Below, one piece after another: positions 24,499-33,700 of a DNA stretch of 64,000 nucleotides. The DNA is from Pogona vitticeps (Eukaryota > Chordata > Lepidosauria > Squamata > Agamidae). The stretch lies in the NCBI RefSeq assembly GCF_051106095.1, contig NC_135793.1:8051001-8115000 (forward strand). The letters run 5' to 3'. The notes under the pieces are model-generated. The model did not search any database and had not been told where the DNA came from. It was given only the letters and a program-made list of their open reading frames with translations. Made by a program: the position numbers and the translations under genes. Each line of letters opens with the position of its first letter. Position 1 is the stretch's first letter.

Positions 24499-25984
24499 TA
24501 CATATACACACACACACACATATATGCACAACCATTTTGGCGCTGTGTTCCTAACCTCTGGCAACCAGGTTTTTATCCCTGTTGCAATACGAAGCCTCGT
24601 GATGCTGGGCAAGTAGCGTATGTTAGGCAGCAAGCCCCACCTGCTGGGGGCTCCATACAATATGGTAGGAATAAATTGGCTCAGGAAAAGAAATATATAT
24701 TTTCAGCCTTTGACTTGGAGGGCATCTAGTGGACAAGCATGGGAACTTCACCCAAGATTTCCAGAGCAGCTTTATGAGGAAGTTTTGGCCGAGCCAAAAG
24801 CTTTAGACTTCAGCTCCCAGAAACCTCTTCTTTTTCCCACCATGCATGCCAAGGATCTAAGATGCTCTCTAGGGTTTTGGGGGAGGCAGGTCAGTCATCC
24901 CAGTTAGCCGGCCACCTCCAGAAACTCCCAGGTTTCTTGTCTCTCTGTGAAGGATGGAGCCCTCTGGCCCCCTTTTGCATCCCAGGTCTGAATCTGTCCC
25001 ACACCCCATACCCTGCCTTGAGGAATACCCATTATTGGAGGGAGTGTGAGTTGTTGTTATGTTGGCTAGGGAACCTACAACTTTGACCATTCTTTTCTAT
25101 TGGCCATGCTAGCCAGGCATCTTCCCTGAGAAGCATTTCTGCAGGTGAAGCTGTGTGGTCAGTCTAAGGGTCAGTTCCGCAGCCACTCTTTGGCTGACGG
25201 CCTGGTTGCATCCACTTTGTCATGGGGACTCAGAAAAGAGTTGCAAACCTGCAGGAGCCCCCCATCAAACTGGCCAACAAATCCTGAGTGTCAAAAGAAA
25301 AGTGTGCAGGGTTGATCTATGCTATGGTGAGGAAAGAGTTAACGTCCCATGGCCCACATCTCTTGCGAATGAAAAAATAAAATGTTGTTTGGAGAGCCCT
25401 CTCTGTAAGGCTCTGGCATTTTCGAATGGGTTAATACGAAAAAGTTCAGGGTGGATTCTTCCAAGAAGAATTTGCAAGGCTGGCTGAACTGGTTGTACGT
25501 TTGATACACCCAACAGTCCTTAAGTAGAAGAGGCGTTGGGGAGAAGGTGCCTTGGTGGGTGGACTCACTAAAGGAGGAGAGCCGTGCCAGCTCTTTCAGG
25601 GGTCCCAGGAGAATCCGGCACATCAAAAGGCTTCTTTCAAGCATTCAAGGCCTGCTTTCAATACAGAACTTACATGGATCTGCATTAGCAACCGAGGAGA
25701 AGGTTCAATTTTTCAAAAACAAGAATTCACCAATATTTTTAACTGATTATATGTTCAGGATGGAAAGAACCTAATGTGAAAAAAACTGTAGGAACTTTTC
25801 TTTTCCTGTTAAGCAACCAAGGGCCACCCGGGGTCACCGGAAGAGCTGCAAAGGGATTTTCTTCCTCATCATCTGCGGCAGGCATGTCATCCTCCCAGAT
25901 TTAAATTTGTACGAATCAAAGTCCTCTTTGTCCCTTTTTCAAGGGAGAGAGAAGATATCATCAGAACCCAAAGAGCAACACACA

Positions 25985-26023
<39 letters not shown>

Positions 26024-26369
26024 GCGTCTTTCCAAGCTGCTTGTTCCCCTTTCCACCTAGGTATTTGCAGCATGGCAAAGGAAAAAACAGGCAGGGAGTA
26101 AGCAGAAGGCAGGGCAATGGGATGGCCACCATCAGCAGCGGCAGAGAGGCCTCGGTTGTTTCCCATAGTGCGCAGAGGCTGTTTTTCTTGGTCGAATGTG
26201 ACCTTTGGCTAAAAACCTCTAGCCACACAGCAGGGAAAAGTTCTGTGATCTACAGAGCAGAAGGCACTTCAAGTCTACCAAAGCAGACCACTCCTTTTTG
26301 GTTTGTTCTCCTCAAATGGCACTTACAGTCTCAACCACTCACTCAGTGCCAGCCTGCAAGGAATGGCGT
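24499..26369. other. Gene-free stretch with (CACG)n tract
   Basis: A CACG/GCAC repeat lies at about 25977-26027 and an (AC)n tract near 24505-24520. No exon is supported. Confidence 0.4.
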
Positions 26370-26880
26370 CTGAGCTGAGCTCCAAAGAGTGAAGAGGGAG
26401 CCCACCCACCCCTTTCTTCTTCCAGGGACTCCCAGCCCAGCTCCCCTTGGCCTCCGGCTATTCTGCGGCAAGGGAGACATGGCGGGACCTACCCCCAGGT
26501 AAGCCTGCCTTCTCTCCAGCCACTCTCTGCCTCTGCTCCCTCGCCCGTTCTCCTCTCCTGCTGCCCCTGCCACGATTAGGTTCACCGGAGAGGACGGAAC
26601 CTGTTGGATTGCCAGATCCCGTGATCTCAAAGGGGGATGGGATTTGTGGTTGCTGCTGTTAAAAAAAAAAATCCCCTGCCTTTATTTAATTCAAAACCCC
26701 CTAAAAATCACATTCCTGCACAGTTTAAATAGGGTTCCCACGGGGTTAGTCTAGGGTGGGAGCAGCTTTGTATTGAAATAAAGGAATGAATGTCTGATTT
26801 TTATTCACAGAATTCACATTGGACACCATCACTTCACAGAATTCCACACGGAACACATAAGGTGCCCAGCAGACACAGGG
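26370..26880 (+). repeat. Diverged duplicate of part of the modular gene
   Basis: Local stretches are collinear with 33420-33975: GAAGAGGGAGCCCACC, a donor-like CCCAGGTAAGCC (26494-26505; compare 33583-33594), CTCTCTGCCTC, AGGGTTCCCA, GCTTTGTA followed by ATGAATG, and an acceptor-like TTTTATTCACAG at 26816. It may hold a non-coding first exon (donor at 26499) or a dead exon pair. Similarity is patchy by eye. Confidence 0.45.
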
Positions 26881-27194
26881 AGCCTTCACTCGAGTAATCC
26901 ATTCCCAGAAAATGTGGCTTTTGCCGTGAGACGCTGTTCTCTGCCTCCCGGGGTGGGGGGGGGACGGGCTGCCCAGGGCTGGGATTTGAGTCTCCTCTAA
27001 AGGAGCCCTGGCACTTCTTCTAGGTTTATCCTCTAAATGTAGGTTCTTCTCATCCGTTTCTTGTAGGGCCAAAGAAGAGCCAGGCCGAAACCTTGGGGAT
27101 CCCGAAGACTCTCCTGCCTCTCTGCATTGACCCCGGGGACGGCCCTAAAGCACACCGTGGGACGGTCAAGGAGGTGCTTCTCTTGCACCTGACA

Positions 27195-27454
27195 GGGTCT
27201 TATTTTGATTTTGGCTCCAAAAAACACATTAGGGCTTATTTTCAGGAGAGGTTTTATTTTTTTTCCATGTACAACAATCTATATTTATTCAAATACAGTC
27301 ATGTCCTCTTCTTCTGGTTGCTGCACAAAGGTGGAGGGCAGGGTTTCCCTTCACTGGGACTTATTTTTGGGGTAGGGCTTCTATGAGGAGCCTCCTGAAA
27401 AATCCTACTAGGGCTTATTTTCAGGTTAGGTCTTATTTTCAGGGAAATGGGGTA
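27195..27454 (-). mobile_element. Non-autonomous DNA transposon
   Basis: The same sequence in the opposite orientation lies at 42908-43182. Shared words include AGGGCTTATTTTCAGGTTAG then GTCTTATTTTCAGGGAAA. The ends are complementary and no coding frame is present. Family not assigned; TA flanks at the other copy suggest the Tc1/mariner group. Confidence 0.65.
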
Positions 27455-27517
27455 GTCAGGGGGCTGACAGCTCTGCTGGATTAGGCAGCTTGGTTTTTGG
27501 GGGTTGCCACGGTGACG

Positions 27518-27630
27518 CCTAGGTCACACAATACCCCAGGGGGACTGGCCCTTTGTCCCCAGGACTGAGGTGTGCCCAAGTCACACAGTACCCCAGGGGG
27601 ACCGGTCATTTGCGCCCAGGACCAAGCTGC
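27518..27630 (+). repeat. 57-bp tandem duplication
   Basis: Two units with period 57 share GTCACACA then TACCCCAGGGGGAC(T/C)GG. They end 66 bp upstream of the predicted start codon of the modular gene. Confidence 0.75.
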
Positions 27631-27696
27631 TGATAAGAGGAGCTGCTAGCCTCTCTTGTTTTGCAGTGCAGTCGTTCCGCGCAAGCGTTTGGAGTC

Positions 27697-27732
27697 ATGG
27701 GACTCAGAAGGAGGATTGTTCGCGCTTTGAGG
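27697..27732 (+). CDS. Modular gene coding exon 1
   Basis: Reads MGLRRRIVRALR and ends in phase 0 at AGG|GTAAGT. An acceptor-like TTGTTTTGCAG ends at 27666, so a non-coding exon may precede it. This is the first in-frame ATG after the TAG at 27646-27648. Confidence 0.6.
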
Positions 27733-30700
27733 GTAAGTGGAATTTTAACTTTTGTCTGTTCCAGACTAGTTTCCATCCCAGATCTGTTTTAATCCCTTCT
27801 TGGGGTGGTCTAGAACAGTGGTTCTTAACCTTGGTTTACTCAGGTGTTTTTGGACTGCAACTCCCAGAAGCCTTCACCACCAGCTGTGCTGGCTGGGGTT
27901 TCTGGGAGTTGCAGTTCAAAAACGCCTGAGTGACCAAGATTAAGAACCACTGGTCTAGAATTCTGTGGAGCCTCAATCCGGCATGCCCCAAAGCATGTTG
28001 GGAATGTGATGAGGAAATTGGTACGTATTTTCATATGTGGTGGGAATGTAAACTGGTTAAGAACTTTGGGGAATTGATTTTTAAGGAAATGTGCGATATA
28101 TTTGGTAAAGATATTGATTGTAATGCTAAAATTGCTTTATTGTCAATTTTTGATAACAATTTGGATTGTTACTCGAAAGAATTAATCACCAATTTTATGA
28201 CAAGTGGTAGAATATTAATAGCTAGATTTTGGAAAGACAAAAATGATATTAAATTGGCACAGTGGGGTCTTGACTTGAGAACTTAATCCATATTGGAAGG
28301 TGGTTCTCAAGTCAAAAAGTCTGTAAGTCAAGTCTCCATTGACCTACAGTGCATTGAAAACCGATTAATCCTGTAACAGGCCGTTTTTGTTCCATTTTGG
28401 TTTTTTTCTGGTCTGTAAGTCAAATCTCAGTCTGCAAGTCAAACCTAAATTTTGCGGCCAGAGAAGTCTGTAACTCAAAAAGTCTGTAAATCAAGCCGTC
28501 TGTAAGTCAAGGGTCCACTGTATTGTGAAGTACTGGACATTGCATTAAATGATAAATTGACTATTGAACTAAAAATAAAAAGAGGGAAAATAAGTTCTAA
28601 CAATTTTTATGATATTTGGGGTAAATTTGTGGAATTTGTGTTAGTGAAAGGAAGGGGGAAAGCCTGTAAAGAATACTCTATACAATTTTGGAGAGGTAGT
28701 CCGTAATAAAATATGGAGTCCCGTGGGTATGGGGTGCACATTGGAATTTAGTTTATAATAAGCACTATTATGTGTAAAAAAAGTGTATTTTTGTTTTTTC
28801 TATATGTTTTTGGAGGTTTTTTTGTATTATAAAATAAAAAATATTTTAAAAAATAAAATTCTGTGGAGCCGAATGCGGGTTCTTGGTACCTTGTTTCTGT
28901 GCTTGAGCTAGTCTTGGTTCTAGAGAGTGAGGGAGAGACTTCTCTGCATTAGTAGAGAGATGAGCAAGTTCATCCGGATCTACTTTCTTGTTTAGAATTA
29001 GCTGCTCTGTTTGCATTGTACTTTTCTGTGCTAAGTTAATATCCAGTAATTTTAAAAGTTTGCTTCACTGCATCTTTTTGTATGGAACTGGTTTGGGAAT
29101 TTTTTTTACATATTTACTTTTCGTCTTTTACCGTTCGTTATTTTTCCCTTTTCTCGCCTGTTTTCTGCATATCAGGCTGGTAGTAGAAGCAACCCTAGGA
29201 CATGATCTGCTTTCAGTTTCCTCTGAGTCAGATCTTAACCATAGCTTTTTGCAGATAGCCATCAAAGTGTTTAAAAGTTTGTAGGATTCATTCAGGAAAG
29301 ATTTCATGTGCTGTATGTCCTCTGTTATGGAGACAAGCTGGCTTTGAACTAACAGGCTGTCTCCACCTGGAATTAGAGTTTGAATTGGGAATTATTCGGC
29401 TGTACTCGCTTTATCTGCGTTCAGCCCTGAGGACTGTGTCTTTGATTCCTCTAGAGACTGGACTTATAGTTTGTTGAAGGTGGTGTTGCATGTCTCCCCA
29501 TTTGAAAAAAGGGGTAGAAGTGAGAGTCTGTGTTGGGATTTTTTTTCCAGAAAGGCAAATTGGTGAAGTGGCCCTTGTTAGAAAAGGTCGATAGGGCGGG
29601 TGGGTGATGAGAGGTGCAAGCCGAGCATTGAGGCATTTCAGGGGGGGGGGGAACGGCAGCCCCCCTCCTGCTCCCCTCCCACCCACCCCTCCTGCCAAGG
29701 GTTGGGCAAAGAACTGGCAGCCTGGCCACAAATCTCCAGGGGCTTGGTCTCCCTTCCCTTCTCCTAAGCATATGTACCTTCTATCTCCTCCTCCTCTCCA
29801 ATCCACCTGTATTTTCCCCCATTTTAAGTATAGAATCTTGGTCTTGCAAAGACGAATCCACTGGAGATTTGAAATAAAATTAAAAGGAAGTAATCTAAAG
29901 GTCCAAAGAACTGAAAAGGAAAAGACCCACACACCCCCGTATAAAAAGGCAGAAACACAAACACACACACACCTTACACAAAAGGCCCTCTGAATAAGAA
30001 GAGCAATGAGATCCAACCGGTTTAGTTTCAGTCATCAAAACGTAGCAATCCATGGGGGTGGGAGGGGCTGCTCCTCTTCCTTAGAAGGACCCGGGGTCCG
30101 GGAGAGGTGCAGGAGACCCAAATAGGGCTAGTAATATCAGGGAGGGTGGGAAGCAGATCCTCTTCCCCTCCTCTTTCCATCTGATCTAGTGGGGAGTCTC
30201 TTGAGATACCCCAGTGCAACACGGCAGACCTTCAGGGCTGTGAAAGGGGATGGGGGAAAAATAGAGGTGCCAGTGCCCCCTTTCCAAACAAGGATCCAAA
30301 GGAGGTGGGGCAGAGAAGGACAAAGATTGACTCCCACTCCCCCAGGACCCCATTTCTTTAGACACTCATGGACCGGTAGGTGGGTTTCGAAAGAGTCTAG
30401 GCGTTTTGCTAACCCCACCCAAACATCTCTGCTTCTCTCAACGTTAACCTTTAGCTCTTTCTCTTTTCCAGCGGTTGGGGAGGTGGTGCACATTTTCTTG
30501 TTGTGCAGGCACCCCAACCCGTCGAGAGCCTGCTCCTGAACCTCCCAGGTAGGACCCCAAACATCAGAAGCCCTTCCTGTCGTCAAAGTAAACTCAGGTC
30601 CAAAGCTCCTGACCAGCAGAGAACAGGGAGGGAGGAGGCACAAGGGTTGGAAGCGAGGAGCAGAAATAAAAACCGGGATGGCTCCGTTCTCCCTTAGCCT

Positions 30701-33700
30701 TTGGGAAGATGAGGGGGACATGGACAGGAGAAAGGAGGGGAGGCTCGGCCATGGGGACCAAGAGATCTTTAGGATAGATCTCTAAGCAGATCTTAGGGGC
30801 CTTGCTTGTCTGCTTGAGTTTCTGACCTCTTGTGTCATCTTCTCATCCTAGCATCACTAGGGAGCACCAGGAGCAGACGGAGGAGACATCAGATTTCAGG
30901 GTAAGAAACACAAAGATCCCTTTTCTTCTCCCAGTGCGACATCCCCTTTCCCTCCCGTTGCACAGCTCCTGGCTTCTTGCAGAGAGGCCGGCCCCGGGGT
31001 TGGTGAGGTCGGCTGAGATTCAGAGCCCATGTAAACACCGTAGGTGCAGCGAGGAGACAATTCCTGCTCCCATGCTAGAAACAAACCGTTGGGAGCCAGG
31101 ATGTGGCCCAAGACCTCCCTGCTGCTTCTCCCTCTCAATGGGGTTTCCATCGCAGAGAGGCTCCTTCAAATATGAAACACGGATATGCTGTCATGCTTGA
31201 AACTGGGTGAGGGAGGGTCTTGCACCAGGAAACCAGAGATTCTTGAGGGCAGATGAAAGGCCCTTTCCCTTCTTCTTGTCGCTTCTCCACCCCTTTCATC
31301 CTCCATCAGCTTGACTCCCCCTGCAAGCAGTAATTTATACCATGGAGAAGAAAGTACTCCCCAGCCACCCTTTGCGTTAACGGGAGAGCCAACTTTGTCC
31401 AGGGAGAAATCTTAGCAGGGAACACCTTTTGGGTTGGAGAGGCAAGTGGGCTTCAGGATGTGCGTCTGATCTTCCGATTCCTTCTTCCCTTTCATTGACA
31501 GGATTCCGTGGTGGTGCTTGTCCCACAGAGCACCCAGACCAGCTTTCCAGAGTCTCTGGTCATCTCTGAGGTGACCGGAGAGTCAGGGAAGCCGGTTTGC
31601 AAGCCAGGGAAGCCGAGGAGAAGAAGGAGGAACCGCAAGGCTCCGTCTCTGGTGATCTCAGAGGTGGAAAGGTACGGTCTTCCCAGCCGAGGGACAGAGA
31701 GGGCTGCCCTCCGTTAGGCTATGCATTTCCCAAACAAAGTCCAGTCACTCCCTGTGTCTCAAAGGCTGGGGGTGACTGACTGGTGTCCTGGGGAACCAAG
31801 GATGGGAGCTGGTGGTGGTCTTCATGATCCTCTGATATCTACTTGGGGCAACAGCTGGAAGTAGGATTCGAGCCCAGTGGCTGCCGCCCTGCTTTCCTCC
31901 TACGATACTCTGGGGCGTCCAGTTGCTGATCTCTTGTGTCCTTTTTTCTCCGCACCCGCAGTGAGCTGCCAGCCAGGGAAGCTGAGGAGGAGAAGGAGGA
32001 ACCGCAAGGGGCCCTTTCGACCTGCTCTGCAAGGACCCTGGATTCCATGGTGGGGCTTGCCCCTCGGAGTGCCCAGAGCAGCCTGCCACGGGCTCCGTCT
32101 CTGGTCATCTCCGAGGTGGAAAGGTACGGTCTTCTCATCCAAGGGACAGAAAGGGCTGCCCTCCGTTAGGCCATGCATTTCCCAAACAAAGTCCAGTCAC
32201 TCCCTGTGTCTCAAAGGCTGGGGGTGACTGGCTGTTGTCCTGGGGAACCGAGGATGGGAGCTGGTGGTGGCCTTCATGATCCTCTGAGATCTACTTGAGG
32301 CACCAGGTGGAAGTAGGATTCAGGTCCAGTGGCTGCCGCCCTGGTTTCCTCCTACGATGGTCTGTGGCCTCCAGTTGCCGACCTCTTGTGTCCTCTTTTC
32401 TCAGCACCCACAGCGAGCTGCCAGCCAGGGAAGCCGAGGAGGAGAAGGAAGAAAAGCAACGGGCCTTTTCGGCCTGCTCTGCAAGGACCTTGGATTCCAT
32501 GGTGGTCCTTGCCCCACGGAGCGCCCAGAGCAGCCTTCCAGAGGCTCCGTCTGTGGTCATCTCCGAGGTGGAAAGGTACGGTCTTCCCAGCTGAGGGACA
32601 GGAAGGGGTGGCCTGGTTCGGGCAATGCATTTGCCAAGCAAAGCCCAGACACCTCCTAGAAATCGGAGTTAGGGCAACGATGGGGATTGCTGCAGCCCTG
32701 GTCTCATCCAGTGGCCCTTTTATGCCGTCCTTTTCTGACCTGTGGTGTCCTCTTCTCACAGCATTTACAGCCAACTGCTACCCTGCGGAAGAGAGGAGGG
32801 GAAGGATGGCCGGCAATCCACATTGACTGTGGTAAGGAATGGAAGGAGGTTTCCTCTACGGAGGGGACGTCCCCTTTCCCTTCCCTTCAAAAGCCTCCTG
32901 CAGGACGAGAGAACAGCATTTGGGCTAAAGAGAGAGGTGGGCTACAAATCATTGTGTCTGTAGTTTCAAATCATTTAGCCATTTATTTTTTAATTTTTCA
33001 GGATTCTATGCCCCTCGGAGCCTCAATTAGCTATTGGGGCAGCTTGGATGATGAGACCTTTGTCTCACGACCGATTTCTGGAAGGTACGCTCTCTTCAAG
33101 GGAGGATTGGGGGGGATGCCCTGGTTTGGCCCACGGACACCCCCAGACCTCCCCTCAACATCAGGGCCTGGGCAATGGTGGGGATGCTTCGGGAAGGGCC
33201 CCATAACCTCTGACCCCTTTCTGGCTCCACCAACTGGAAAGGTCCCCACACTCCATCACAGCAGGCAATGCATGTGCCACCCCCAGTGGATGGAGCTCAT
33301 AAGGACAAGGAGCTCCTGAATTCAGGAGTCTAATCTGTTCGGTGGCTTGTTTCTCCTAGTCTCGTGGCAGTAACATCAAGGCAGGCATTTGTGGAGGAAG
33401 AGGGTTCCACGTTTGGTTTTTTGGTAAGTTTTGGATGCAAAGCTGGGCGTGGAAGGGGCTGGTGGAGCCTGGAAGAGGGGGCTGGCCTACCCCTTGCGTC
33501 GGGCTTCCTCTCCCAAATGCTCTTGGCCCGTTGCCATTTCCCCACCAGCTCTCCAGGAGGGTGAGAAGTGTGGGGAGCGCCACCCAGGTAAGCCAGCCCC
33601 ACACCTTAATGGGGAAAGGAGAGAGATCAGCCCTCCCTCCCTCTCTCTGCCTCCTGCTGCCCCATCAAGGGAAATGTGCCCCAGAAAAGAAGGATCCCCT

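Noticed and set aside
26479-26498. ATG followed by six codons and a good donor (MAGPTP...)
   Set aside because: It ends in phase 2, while the next exon of the modular gene would need to accept phase 2; the first coding exon with ATG at 27697 fits the chain instead. A non-coding exon here remains possible.
27660-27732. Exon 1 read with a phase-2 entry from an upstream coding exon
   Set aside because: That frame meets a stop before the donor, so the first coding exon must start at the ATG at 27697.
29411-30721. Minus-strand frames of about 200 codons in intron 1 of the modular gene
   Set aside because: No recognisable domains, no matching splice sites, and rich in Pro/Gly runs from GC-rich DNA.
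31839-32774. Minus-strand frames and the alternative + frame across exons 5 and 6
   Set aside because: They repeat because the DNA is duplicated. Only the acidic + frame joins in phase with exons on both sides. The open alternative frame is kept as an observation and not as a gene.
33549-33587. Alternative 31-nt version of optional exon 10 (acceptor at 33556)
   Set aside because: It would break the reading frame into exon 11 and lose the acidic C-terminus.
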